Part shown: positions 51,254 to 59,669 of the stretch, one piece after another | Layout of the letters: each line of letters starts with the position of its first letter | Position numbering within the stretch: the stretch's first letter is position 1 | From: an uncultured Lachnospiraceae bacterium | GTDB taxonomy: Bacteria > Bacillota > Clostridia > Lachnospirales > Lachnospiraceae | Length of the DNA: 64,000 bases | Assembly (NCBI GenBank): GCA_947593655.1 | Contig: CANQDS010000002.1 | Coordinates: 19,151 to 83,150, forward strand | Reading direction: 5' to 3' | Translations under genes and position numbers: made by a program | The notes under the pieces: generated by a model | What the model saw: only the letters and a program-made list of their open reading frames with translations | Databases searched by the model: none | What the model was told of the DNA's origin: nothing

Positions 51254-51877
51254 ATGGGAAATCAAATCTATACCATCGGTCGTGAATTTGGAAGCGGCGG
51301 CAGAATCATTGGGGAAAAACTTGCCGAAAAGCTTGGCATCAAACTTTACGACAAAGAACTGTTACAGCGTGCGGCCAAAGATTCCGGTTTTTGTCAGGAA
51401 ATCTTTGAAAATCACGACGAAAAACCGACAAATTCGTTTCTGTACTCACTGGTTATGGATACTTATTCCGCCGGAAGCTATTCTTCAGCGCCGTTTCTGG
51501 ATATGCCGCTGAATCATAAGGTCTTTCTGGCGCAGTTTGACACGATCAAGCGGATCGCGGAACAGGAATCCTGCGTGATCGTCGGCCGGTGCGCGGATTA
51601 TGCGCTGGCCAATAATCCGGACTGCCTGAATATCTTTATCCATGCGGAAAAGGACGACCGCATCCGGGTTGTGAGCAAACGGATGAACATTACCGAAAGC
51701 AAGGCCCGCGATATGGTTCAGAAAAAAGATAAACAGCGTGCCAGCTATTATAATTACTATACCAGTAAAAAATGGGGCGATTCCAGAAGCTACGATCTGA
51801 CGTTGAACACCAGCAAGGTGGATCCGGATCAATGCGTCGAGATCATCCTTGCATATCGAAAAGGAATGACGAAATAA
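51254..51877 (+). CDS. Cytidylate kinase-like protein
   Basis: P-loop nucleoside-monophosphate-kinase-like protein of 207 residues, of the family called cytidylate kinase-like (AAA_26). The start IYTIGREFGSGGRIIGEKLA contains the phosphate loop (GREFGSGG), then CVIVGRCADYAL and RMNITESKARDMVQKKDKQR, a lid-type arginine-rich segment. Its substrate is unproven. GGGGG precedes the ATG and a good terminator follows. Confidence 0.88.
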   Translation: MGNQIYTIGREFGSGGRIIGEKLAEKLGIKLYDKELLQRAAKDSGFCQEIFENHDEKPTNSFLYSLVMDTYSAGSYSSAPFLDMPLNHKVFLAQFDTIKRIAEQESCVIVGRCADYALANNPDCLNIFIHAEKDDRIRVVSKRMNITESKARDMVQKKDKQRASYYNYYTSKKWGDSRSYDLTLNTSKVDPDQCVEIILAYRKGMTK

Positions 51878-51884
51878 TCCTGCG

Positions 51885-51927
51885 GGAAGCGGTAAAATTT
51901 GGGGGATTTGCCGCTTCCTTTGCTTTT
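51885..51927 (+). terminator. Rho-independent terminator
   Basis: GGAAGCGGTAAA (51885-51896) pairs with TTTGCCGCTTCC (51907-51918), a 12-bp stem including one wobble pair, followed by TTTGCTTTT. It ends the cytidylate-kinase-like transcript. The following 160 bases up to the dtd stop hold nothing I recognise. Confidence 0.85.
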
Positions 51928-52088
51928 ACCCCTGCTAAACTATTCGTTAAACTTGTGTTTTGCGAATAAATCTATGCCGAATCAGACAAGGAGAAGTATC
52001 CGTCTTCCGGCTCTCAAAAAGGCACAAAATGCAGTTAATTGCCTTACTTTTCTTAATCACTTAATTTATCTCAATCTCAATTTTAATC

Positions 52089-52535
52089 CTACAAATCCGC
52101 AGAATCCAAAATAATGGTAAACGGTCCGTCGTTGATCAGCCGGATCTTCATATCGGCACCAAAGCACCCGGTCTGGACATCCGGGATCCGTTTTTTGCAT
52201 TCCGCAACCACATATTCATAAAGTTCCTCCGCAATCGCCGGATTTCCGGCATCCGTAAAGGACGGCCGGTTTCCCTTGCGGCAATTGGCATATAAAGTAA
52301 ATTGCGAAATCAAAAGCAGCCCGCCGCCTACATCATCTAATGAGCGGTTGGTTTTTCTGTTTTCATCGGCAAAAATCCGCATCCCGATCAATTTCTGCAC
52401 CATTTTATCCGCAGTTTCTTTTGTATCCTGTCCGGACACCCCGATCAAAACGCAGAATCCCTGCCCGATCTGCCCGGTGATTTCCTGATCGATCTCACAG
52501 GAAGCCTCTAATACCCGCTGAATCACAAAACGCAT
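52089..52535 (-). CDS. dtd: D-aminoacyl-tRNA deacylase
   Basis: Removes D-amino acids (and glycine) wrongly attached to tRNA. The 148-residue length is normal. [32 protein letters not shown] and the C-terminal [11 protein letters not shown] are present; the last motif has GPFT where the family usually has GPVT, a mild change next to the active site. ATG 52535 is used because it begins the conserved MRFVIQRV; upstream in-frame codons do not fit. It is divergent from the recombinase gene. Confidence 0.93.
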   Translation of the reverse strand: MRFVIQRVLEASCEIDQEITGQIGQGFCVLIGVSGQDTKETADKMVQKLIGMRIFADENRKTNRSLDDVGGGLLLISQFTLYANCRKGNRPSFTDAGNPAIAEELYEYVVAECKKRIPDVQTGCFGADMKIRLINDGPFTIILDSADL

Positions 52536-52682
52536 GTTTTCTCCTCCGATTTCAAATTTTCTGCCATTATAACACAATATCTTCTGTTTTACTAGCATAT
52601 TCCTACCAAATATGCTATAATTGGTAACAGTTCAATCAACCGCCATTTAGCATGATTTGTCCGTTAGAAAGAGAGAATTTCC

Positions 52683-53732
52683 ATGAAAGAAAAAGCCTAT
52701 TACGAAGATGTAAATATAAAAAACGAACTTCATTTACGGGAACTGATCGCGGAGCTTCCGCCTTACTGCAAGCAGTTTTTCATCGGGATCGAGCCGAATA
52801 CCTCTTCCCGCACCCGGATCGCCTATGCGTATGACCTGATCTGCTTTTTCGATTATCTGCATCAGAATAATCCGATCTGCCGGAAAATGGAGATCCGGGA
52901 GTTTCCGCTCTCGCTGCTGGACCAGATCACCCCGCTGGATATCGAAGAATACCTGTACCATTTAAAGGTATACGAGAAAGACGGAAAGGCGCATACGAAT
53001 GAAGAACGCGGCTTGAAACGCAAACTTGCATCTTTGCGCACCTTTTATAATTATTTCTTTAAAAATGAGCTGATCGACACCAATCCGGCCGTCAAAGTGG
53101 ATATGCCGAAGATCCACGACAAAACGATCGTGCGTCTGGATGTGGATGAAATCGCGATGCTCTTAGATGAAGTCGAATCCGGAGAAAGCCTCTCCACCCG
53201 CCAGCAGAAATATCACGAACGCACAAAGCGGCGCGATCTCGCCCTGCTGACGCTTCTGCTCGGCACTGGGATCCGTGTTTCGGAATGCGTAGGTTTAGAT
53301 CTCAACGATGTCGATTTCAAAAACAACGGAATTAAGATCCACCGGAAAGGCGGCGCGGAAGTGATCGTGTATTTCGGGGAGGAAGTCCGCGAAACGCTGC
53401 TCTCCTACATGGAGGAACGGAACGACGCCTCACCGGCACCCGGACACACCAACGCCCTCTTTCTGTCGCTCCAGAACAAGCGCATCAGCGTCCGTGCGGT
53501 AGAAAATCTGGTAAAAAAATATTCCCGGCTCGTGACCAATCTGAAAAACATCACGCCGCATAAGCTGCGCAGCACCTACGGTACTTCCCTCTACCGGGAA
53601 ACCGGCGACATTTATCTGGTAGCGGATGTTCTCGGACACAAGGATGTCAATACCACCCGGAAACACTATGCGGCCATTGAAGACGACCGGCGGCGGGAAG
53701 CTGCAAAATACGTGCATCTGCGCCAGGATTGA
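52683..53732 (+). CDS. Tyrosine recombinase, XerC/XerD type
   Basis: A 349-residue site-specific recombinase. The N-terminal SAM-like core-binding domain spans residues 10-140; the catalytic domain has Arg in GTGIRVSECVGLDL, Lys in IHRKGGAE, HKLRSTYGTSLY, and LGHKDVNTTRKHYAAI with the final His and Tyr nucleophile. It is longer than XerC/D (about 300) because of an extended N-terminus and an insert around 155-180. No attachment sites or phage genes are adjacent, so a chromosome-dimer or housekeeping role is likelier than a prophage integrase. Confidence 0.9.
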   Translation: MKEKAYYEDVNIKNELHLRELIAELPPYCKQFFIGIEPNTSSRTRIAYAYDLICFFDYLHQNNPICRKMEIREFPLSLLDQITPLDIEEYLYHLKVYEKDGKAHTNEERGLKRKLASLRTFYNYFFKNELIDTNPAVKVDMPKIHDKTIVRLDVDEIAMLLDEVESGESLSTRQQKYHERTKRRDLALLTLLLGTGIRVSECVGLDLNDVDFKNNGIKIHRKGGAEVIVYFGEEVRETLLSYMEERNDASPAPGHTNALFLSLQNKRISVRAVENLVKKYSRLVTNLKNITPHKLRSTYGTSLYRETGDIYLVADVLGHKDVNTTRKHYAAIEDDRRREAAKYVHLRQD

Positions 53733-53760
53733 TCCGGCGGGAAAAATCATCCCGCCGGAT
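53732..53760. terminator. Terminator hairpin built from the ends of two converging genes
   Basis: ATCCGGCGGGA and TCCCGCCGGAT form a perfect 11-bp stem with a 7-base loop. The left arm starts on the last base of the recombinase stop codon and the right arm lies in the last codons of plsC, whose stop lies in the loop. It probably separates the two converging transcripts. Confidence 0.7.
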
Positions 53761-54472
53761 TCTGCACTTCTGCAATCTTCTCTTCGATCCGTTCTTTCAC
53801 AAGCGATGCGATCTCCTGTGTATTCATTCCGCCGTATTCCTCATATAAGATTGGCTTCAGATAATATACATAAGTGGTGATCGGTCCTACATGCAGACTG
53901 TTAAATACCTTATAAGAATCGATCAGGGCAATCGGAACGATCGGCGCACGGGATTTCAGCGCGATCTTAAAGCTCCCTGCCTTAAAGTCGCAGACCTTGT
54001 TGCGGTTATTGAACTTGTACCCGCCTTCCGGGAAAAGGATATAGCGCTTCCCTTCCGCTACTTCCCGTGCCACCTGATTGATTACAGTAATGCCCTGCCG
54101 CGGATTGTCCTTTTCCAGACGTTTTCCCTGTACCAGATCGACAAATTCACGCACGAGGATCGTATGGGATTTCCGCTTGTCCATGACAAACGAACACGGT
54201 TTCGGGTGCGTATACATAATGCCCAGCACATCGTATTTCCCCTGATGGTTCGGATACATCATATACCCCCCTTCTTCCGGAAGGTTTTCCAGTCCGAATG
54301 CTTTCGTTGTGATCTTTCCCGTTTTATTCATCAGATAAATGACATGGTGAACAAGCGCATAACGCTGTTCTTCGGTCCACTTCTCCGGGTGGTCGGCACG
54401 TTTGCGCATACGCGGAATCATATATGGGGCACGGTGCAGATTCATAAAAATAACATAAAACAGCTTAAACAT
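53747..54472 (-). CDS. plsC: 1-acyl-sn-glycerol-3-phosphate acyltransferase
   Basis: Membrane-associated acyltransferase of 241 residues that makes phosphatidic acid. The catalytic motif is written NHQGKYD (usual NHxxxxD), followed by FPEGGYKFNN (usual FPEGTR-type) and the VPIALIDSYKVF block. The N-terminal region is short and moderately hydrophobic. It converges with the recombinase gene. Confidence 0.9.
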   Translation of the reverse strand: MFKLFYVIFMNLHRAPYMIPRMRKRADHPEKWTEEQRYALVHHVIYLMNKTGKITTKAFGLENLPEEGGYMMYPNHQGKYDVLGIMYTHPKPCSFVMDKRKSHTILVREFVDLVQGKRLEKDNPRQGITVINQVAREVAEGKRYILFPEGGYKFNNRNKVCDFKAGSFKIALKSRAPIVPIALIDSYKVFNSLHVGPITTYVYYLKPILYEEYGGMNTQEIASLVKERIEEKIAEVQNPAG

Positions 54473-54524
54473 ACGATAGACTCTCCCTATCGAATATTAT
54501 AAAGCAAAAGGAACGATTTGTGAA

Positions 54525-55031
54525 CTACTTCTTCCGCGTCAAACAAATTCCAGAAACTGCCGCAATCAAAGCAAACGGTGCTGCTCTAACGAACAACCAT
54601 TCAAATGCATGAAACAATACTCCGGCAACTGCCATTTCAGGTTCCTTGTAATCCCAATTCAGGTAAGGACTATTCAATATTGCTAAGACTGCAAATACGA
54701 CCACTATGCTCACACAAAATGAAATAAGAAGCCAATGAATTACCTTTCGTCGCATTTCCTCCCGATGTGCAATCTGCAGATTGATGACTTCAAGTTTTTC
54801 GGAGATTGCCTTTAAGTCATCAGCCTTTGGCTCTACAACAGTTTCTCCAAGCAATGTACTGACGGATGTTTCAAATACCTCTGATATGGAAATCAGCATA
54901 GCAGCATCCGGAACTGATAAGCCCTGCTCCCATTTTGATATTGTCTGCCTTACCACATGCAGCTTAATTGCAAGTTCTTCTTGCGAAAGCCCTTTCGACT
55001 TTCTGATTGCCTTGATGTTTTCACTTAACAT
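54525..55031 (-). CDS. XRE-family HTH protein with membrane tail
   Basis: A 168-residue protein: residues 5-62 are an XRE DNA-binding domain (GLSQEELAIKLHVVRQTISK, then WEQGLSVPDAAML), a coiled-coil-like stretch follows, and two membrane segments end the protein (LLISFCVSIVVVFAVLAIL and APFALIAAVSGICL). It is of the same general design as the HTH-membrane protein at 35.3 kb but not a close copy. Its target is unknown; no clear partner gene is adjacent. Confidence 0.85.
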   Translation of the reverse strand: MLSENIKAIRKSKGLSQEELAIKLHVVRQTISKWEQGLSVPDAAMLISISEVFETSVSTLLGETVVEPKADDLKAISEKLEVINLQIAHREEMRRKVIHWLLISFCVSIVVVFAVLAILNSPYLNWDYKEPEMAVAGVLFHAFEWLFVRAAPFALIAAVSGICLTRKK

Positions 55032-55171
55032 AAGTGATCCCTCCTTTCACAACCATTATGCAGAAAAAAGCTCATTGCGGCAAGCAACACCAATTAACAT
55101 TTATATCATTTAGACTGAACCAGATCTTTGTAAATCGGAGGAGATTGCTCATTGATCCTTCTCCTAAACGC

Positions 55172-55215
55172 AAAAAAGGCGCATGATTTACAATTTACTG
55201 TTCCATGGCGCCTTT
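55172..55215 (-). terminator. Terminator after the Rpn-family remnant
   Basis: On the minus strand AAAGGCGC (55215-55208) pairs with GCGCCTTT (55182-55175), extended inward by CAT/ATG after a one-base bulge, and is followed by further Ts. It ends transcription from the decayed gene upstream. Confidence 0.7.
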
Positions 55216-55254
55216 ACACTGTTATTTTGATATTATATTATATTGTTTTGCTAA

Positions 55255-55535
55255 TTATGCTAACTGCATAACCTCGGCCTCGATTTCTTTCAATTCCTCC
55301 ATTGACAATGTTGGTACATATCGTGCAATTTTTTCAAGCGACATTTCACCGTCCTGTATCATTCTTTCCGCCGTTTTTCTTTCCGTTTCTCTTTCAATAT
55401 CTTTCGCATAGGTTCTCATAATCTGCTCATCATCAAATAAACTCATCATAATCGTTATTACCTCCACTTCCTTGCTGCTTAGATACTGTTTTAAAATATT
55501 TCTGTCCTTACAAATTCAAACCTCTCAAATTGCAT
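55255..55535 (-). pseudogene. Remnant of an Rpn-family (recombination-promoting nuclease) gene
   Basis: A start at 55535 encodes MQFERFEFVRTEIF and then a stop. One frame over, the sequence reads NILKQYLSSKEVEVITIMMS and LFDDEQIMRTYAKDIERE, then LEKIARYVPTLSMEELKEIE. Rpn-family proteins usually have about 280-330 residues and a PD-(D/E)XK domain before this tail; here only pieces of the C-terminal part survive, with a frame break at a TTTT run. The intact 70-codon part is unlikely to be functional alone. Confidence 0.6.
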
Positions 55536-55559
55536 TCTGTAATCAAAAGCAATGAAACC

Positions 55560-56168
55560 CTACTTCCGGATCTGCGAATAATAAGGAACGACCAGATATC
55601 TTCCGCTGTGGATCTGCGTGCTGTCTAAGCCGTTGATCCGGCGGACTTCCTCAATATACTCGTTCCGGTCCATGCCGGAGCCTTCCGAATAGGAATCCGC
55701 GATCGTCCATAAGGTATCTCCGCTCTCGATGCGGATGCTGGTATAATATTGATACATCGGTTCCGTCGTGTTCCTGCCGCTTGCAAAGGCGCGGATGCTG
55801 CTTCCGAGCAGCACAAGGAAGGAAACGGCAAGGATCGCGATGACGGCGATCATGCGCTTCTGGAAACGGACGGCATCCGCCCTCTTTCGAAGGCTCTCTC
55901 TGGCCCGCCCGGAAATTTCCGAACCGGAACGGCTCCTTTCCGAAATGGCTTTCTCTGTAATATCCGCGCAGAATACGCTGTTCCCGCGGATTCCCTGATT
56001 CCTCCGGCCACTGTTTCCTTCCGGTCGCTGCTCCTTCTGATGGCGGCTGTTCCCTTCCAGCCGCCGCTCCTCCCGAAGATTTTCCTGATCCCGATCGATC
56101 TGATTGCGCAAATTCTCCCGCTGCTCTTCTCTATTTCCCAGTTCTACCTGACTCCATCCATTCCTCAT
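55560..56168 (-). CDS. LysM membrane protein, YneA-like
   Basis: A 202-residue protein. A long, highly charged N-terminal part (about 100 residues, rich in Arg, Glu and Gln) precedes one membrane segment (MIAVIAILAVSFLVLLG) and an external LysM domain that binds peptidoglycan (IRIESGDTLWTIADSYS, then RRINGLDSTQIHSGRYLVVP). The final LysM and membrane design resembles YneA, the SOS-induced division inhibitor of Bacillus, but the cytoplasmic part is much longer. ATG 56168 follows GGGGAGG. Its promoter carries two operator palindromes, which supports damage-type regulation; that is inference. Confidence 0.8.
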   Translation of the reverse strand: MRNGWSQVELGNREEQRENLRNQIDRDQENLREERRLEGNSRHQKEQRPEGNSGRRNQGIRGNSVFCADITEKAISERSRSGSEISGRARESLRKRADAVRFQKRMIAVIAILAVSFLVLLGSSIRAFASGRNTTEPMYQYYTSIRIESGDTLWTIADSYSEGSGMDRNEYIEEVRRINGLDSTQIHSGRYLVVPYYSQIRK

Positions 56169-56193
56169 GACTGCTTCCTCCCCTATATACAAA

Positions 56194-56246
56194 CAAACAT
56201 CTGTTTGCTTTTTTGCTATTATATAGCGCAAACAGATGTTTGTCAA
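56194..56246 (-). promoter_or_regulatory. Consensus promoter with two repressor operators (LexA-like)
   Basis: On the minus strand TTGACA (56246-56241), 17 bases and TATAAT (56223-56218) make a perfect sigma-A promoter. The palindrome CAAACATCTGTTTG (56242-56229, minus strand) overlaps the -35 and spacer, and CAAACAGATGTTTG (56207-56194, minus strand) covers the start region. Their centres are 35 bp apart. The AAAC-N4-GTTT core is a variant of the Bacillota SOS box GAAC-N4-GTTC. Confidence 0.75.
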
Positions 56247-56284
56247 TAGAAAATCGAACAAATTTTCGGGAATGTATGTTTGGT

Positions 56285-58279
56285 TCAGCTTTCTCCGGTA
56301 TGGAAGAATTTCAGGTCGTTCTCCAGCTGCCCGGCCATTTCTTTAAGTTCTCCGGAAGCATCCACCAGCTGCTGGATCGTTCCGTTCAGCCGGCTCATGG
56401 AAACGGTTGTTTCCTCTGTAGATGCCGCATTTTGCTCGGAAATCGCCGACAGGCTCATGATAACCGTTTCCACGTTGAGCCTTGCGGTGTTGCAGACATC
56501 CGTTTCTCTCCGGATCTGTTCGGTTTCGCTTCCCGAAGTCTGGATCTTTTGTTCCAGCGCGGCAAAATGCTCCTTCGTCATATCCAGCTTATGCTGCTGA
56601 TTCGCCACGATCTCCGACACTTCATCGACAACATTTACCGTAAGTTCGGCCTGTGCAGACACTTCTTTGATGATCTGCTTGATAATATCGGCGGAAGCGT
56701 TCGACTGTTCAGATAAATGCTGGATTTCCGTCGCAACGACCGCAAATCCTTTTCCGGCTTCCCCGGCGCGGGCCGCTTCAATGCTCGCATTTAAGGACAG
56801 CAGATTGGTCTGGCTGGCGATCGATGTGATCAGTTCCGCGGCTTCGCGGATCTTCTGCACCGACTCGTTGGTGCTGTGCGTCTGGCTGGCAACCTGAGAA
56901 AATGCATGGACCGTTTTCTCATTGGCATCGCCGAGATCCTGCATAAACTGCGCGGCTTCGGAGCTTACCCGGTGCATTTCCGCCGCAATGGAGCCGAGAT
57001 GCTCCACGTTTTCGACGATCAGCCCGAACGATTTTCCCATTTCTTCGATCTGCCCGGCGGCGGAATCCGACTCGCCGGCCTGCGTGGCCGCGCCGGACGA
57101 TATTTCTTTTACCGCCCGTTTGATCTCCTCTGAGGTCATGCTGCTGTTTGCCGCCATATCATCCAGATGTTCTCCGGACTGCCGGACTGCCAGCGAGATC
57201 TCCTGCGCATTTTTAATGACTTCCGCAAGGCGGTCTAAAAAGGCGTTAATGGAAATACTAAACTGGGAAAATTCATCTTTTCCGCGCACTTTTGCCCGGA
57301 CGCCCAGATTTCCGTCCGTCATCTGGGAAAGCGTCTGCTTGAATACTTTCATGCTGACACTGATGCTTTTTCCGATATAAAGCGTCATCAGGATCAGCAT
57401 AACGGTTCCGGCCGCCAGGATCACCGTAATGAGCAGGATCAGATTGCGCTGGTTCTGCTGCGTTTCCGTTTCGATCTGGCTTCTTACGCTTCCGGTCACT
57501 TCGGTCAGCTGATCCTGAAGCGTATTATTTTCCTGTTTCAAAACCAGAACCTCCTGATCCATCGCAGCCATTGATGCAAACGCTTCCTGCTTCTGTCCGA
57601 TCAGTCCCAAAAGCTCCTCCTTTTGCGCGGCGGAAGCCAAAGAAGCGTCCAGCTTTTGCGCCATTTCCGTCAGCATGGTGCGGATGCTTTCCGATTCGGA
57701 AGCAGTTGCAGTCCCTTCCACTACCCGTTTGCTGTAAGATGCGAAATCATTGTCCATTGTCGCAAGCGTCTGGGAAAAATCATACTGCCCGTCGTCTGCC
57801 GGAAGGGAGAGGAATCCTTCGGCAAGCGCTTCATCCGGCGCCAGAAAGTGCTGATATTCGCCTTTTCCGGCCGAATAACCGCGCGAGGCGCTGATTTCCG
57901 AAAGGGCGGCATAATTTTCCCGGCTGGAAGCGATTGCTTCCTCTACGCTGGAAAATTCGTCCCGATAGGCATTCCCGGCCGTTTTTTTCGCGTGGGATAC
58001 GCTTGCGCCCATCGCGGAAAGATTCGCATTGATATGATCCAGATACTGTTCTTTCAGATAATGCAGATAATCGGTTTCCAGACTGTCATTTTCATACTGG
58101 TACAGATTGATCTGATTGATCTGTGCAAGAATCTCCTGATTCCGGTTATTCGCACGCAGCGACAGAATGCCGACGACGCCCAGAACCGCCGACACGAGAA
58201 TGGCGACGGTTCCCATCAGGAGGACTCTGGCACGAATACTCTGTAAAAAACTTCCGTTTTTCTTTCTCTTTTTTTTCAT
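56285..58279 (-). CDS. Methyl-accepting chemotaxis protein
   Basis: A 664-residue chemoreceptor. The N-terminal membrane segment (VLLMGTVAILVSAVLGVVGI) is followed by a helical extracytoplasmic sensor of about 255 residues, a second membrane segment (NLILLITVILAAGTVMLILM), a HAMP domain and the signalling hairpin with ASIEAARAGEAGKGFAVVATEI at its tip. It ends without a CheR-docking pentapeptide. It is preceded by the beta-glucan genes, so it could sense sugars, but this is not shown. No other chemotaxis genes are in the window. Confidence 0.93.
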   Translation of the reverse strand: MKKKRKKNGSFLQSIRARVLLMGTVAILVSAVLGVVGILSLRANNRNQEILAQINQINLYQYENDSLETDYLHYLKEQYLDHINANLSAMGASVSHAKKTAGNAYRDEFSSVEEAIASSRENYAALSEISASRGYSAGKGEYQHFLAPDEALAEGFLSLPADDGQYDFSQTLATMDNDFASYSKRVVEGTATASESESIRTMLTEMAQKLDASLASAAQKEELLGLIGQKQEAFASMAAMDQEVLVLKQENNTLQDQLTEVTGSVRSQIETETQQNQRNLILLITVILAAGTVMLILMTLYIGKSISVSMKVFKQTLSQMTDGNLGVRAKVRGKDEFSQFSISINAFLDRLAEVIKNAQEISLAVRQSGEHLDDMAANSSMTSEEIKRAVKEISSGAATQAGESDSAAGQIEEMGKSFGLIVENVEHLGSIAAEMHRVSSEAAQFMQDLGDANEKTVHAFSQVASQTHSTNESVQKIREAAELITSIASQTNLLSLNASIEAARAGEAGKGFAVVATEIQHLSEQSNASADIIKQIIKEVSAQAELTVNVVDEVSEIVANQQHKLDMTKEHFAALEQKIQTSGSETEQIRRETDVCNTARLNVETVIMSLSAISEQNAASTEETTVSMSRLNGTIQQLVDASGELKEMAGQLENDLKFFHTGES

Positions 58280-58317
58280 CCGTTTTCTCCTTCCTGATCC
58301 TGTGATGCAGGCATCCG

Positions 58318-59658
58318 TTACTGATCCGTGATCCGGACGGTTGCGATCGCATGGGCGGGCAGTTTAAAGCAGACGGCTTCCTCTTCTTTTCCTGTTTCCG
58401 CGGCGGAAACGGGAAGCGATGCGTCCGTCCGGTTGAGCGCAACCAGAACGCGGCTTTTGTCAGGATTTTCAAACGACACCGTTTCAATCTGCGAATTCCA
58501 GGAAGAACTCATGATGCAGACGGCTCCCGGCCGGATAAAACGGCTGAAATGGCCGATATAGTAATATTCGCTCTGCAGGATAAAATCGGATCCGTCTTCA
58601 TTGAGCATAATCGGCGCTTCACAGAAATTACCGGCATGGTTCGGCCCGCCTTCCGCATCCAGAAGCAGATTCCAGTCCATGCTGCCGCAGATTCCGGCGT
58701 TTAGATTGCCTAAAATATCATGGGCGTACATTTCCGCCTTATACAGCGCCGACATTCTGCCGAAGCGCCCGTATTCCACGCAGCCTTCCGTAAACCACAA
58801 TTCTTTCTTGGGCCAGCGCTCATGCACTGCGCGCAGCGTATCAAAATGATCGCCCGTGTACCAGTGGAAACCGAATCCCCGGACGGCTTTTTCGCTTCCC
58901 GGAACGGCCAGCGTACCTTCCGCCCTCCGGAAAAGCCCTTCCTTATTGTGATCCCATGCGAGGATCGCGATATCCGGACAGCCTGCTTTTTCCAGCGCCG
59001 GAGCCAGAAAATCCGCTGCAAACTCCCCTTCTTCCTGCGCCGTCCACAGGCAGGAATCCCACGGCTGGGCCGCCTCCGGTTCGTTCTGGATGCTCATGCG
59101 CCGCACGTCGCAGCCGGCTTTTCGGTAATGCGAGGCGTAAGCGGCCATGCACTCTGCCCACTGTTTCCGGTACTCCGGGAGCAGTTTTCCGCCGTGGTTG
59201 CGCTCCTGATTGGTTTTCATAAAAGCCGGAGGGCTCCACGGGCTGAGCAGCAGCCCGATCGGCTGGCCGGCCGCCTCCTGCGCGGCAAGGATCATCGGGA
59301 TCAGATACTCATCGTCAATTTCCGTATGGAACGTTTCCGCACTGTCCGCACGCTCGATACAGGAATAATGGGCAGGGGAAAAATCACTGCTCCCCATCGG
59401 AACCCGCCCGATTACGTAACAGAGTCCGTCTTTTCCAAAATAACGGTCGATCAGCGTCTTTGCCAGTGCATCCGGAAGCCGTTTCCAGCACCGTGCGGCC
59501 GCCTCTGTGAACGCTCCGCCGAAGCCGTAAAAGGTCTGGCGGCGGAACGAAGGAAACAGGCTGATCTGGTGGACGCAGTCCGTCTCTTTGATCTCGAGCC
59601 GGACATTCTTCCAGTAAAGCCCGGCACGGAGATCGGTTATCATTACTTCTGCTTTCAT
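58318..59658 (-). CDS. GH30-family glycoside hydrolase without signal peptide
   Basis: A 446-residue retaining beta-glycosidase of the glucosylceramidase/beta-1,6-glucanase group. The acid/base Glu is in SIQNEPEA and the nucleophile in ELWFTEGCVE; FYGFGGAFTEAAAR and LSPWSPPAFMKTN are family landmarks. There is no signal peptide, so it acts inside the cell on imported short substrates, as does the GH94-like protein encoded 11 bases upstream. Beta-1,6- or beta-glucosyl oligosaccharides are likely; the exact bond is unknown. ATG 59658 follows GAGGTG. Confidence 0.9.
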   Translation of the reverse strand: MKAEVMITDLRAGLYWKNVRLEIKETDCVHQISLFPSFRRQTFYGFGGAFTEAAARCWKRLPDALAKTLIDRYFGKDGLCYVIGRVPMGSSDFSPAHYSCIERADSAETFHTEIDDEYLIPMILAAQEAAGQPIGLLLSPWSPPAFMKTNQERNHGGKLLPEYRKQWAECMAAYASHYRKAGCDVRRMSIQNEPEAAQPWDSCLWTAQEEGEFAADFLAPALEKAGCPDIAILAWDHNKEGLFRRAEGTLAVPGSEKAVRGFGFHWYTGDHFDTLRAVHERWPKKELWFTEGCVEYGRFGRMSALYKAEMYAHDILGNLNAGICGSMDWNLLLDAEGGPNHAGNFCEAPIMLNEDGSDFILQSEYYYIGHFSRFIRPGAVCIMSSSWNSQIETVSFENPDKSRVLVALNRTDASLPVSAAETGKEEEAVCFKLPAHAIATVRITDQ

Positions 59659-59669
59659 CACTTTACACC

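Noticed and set aside
52683-53732. Prophage or integrative element integrase
   Set aside because: The neighbours are housekeeping genes (dtd, plsC), there are no phage genes or attachment repeats, and the gene composition matches the chromosome.
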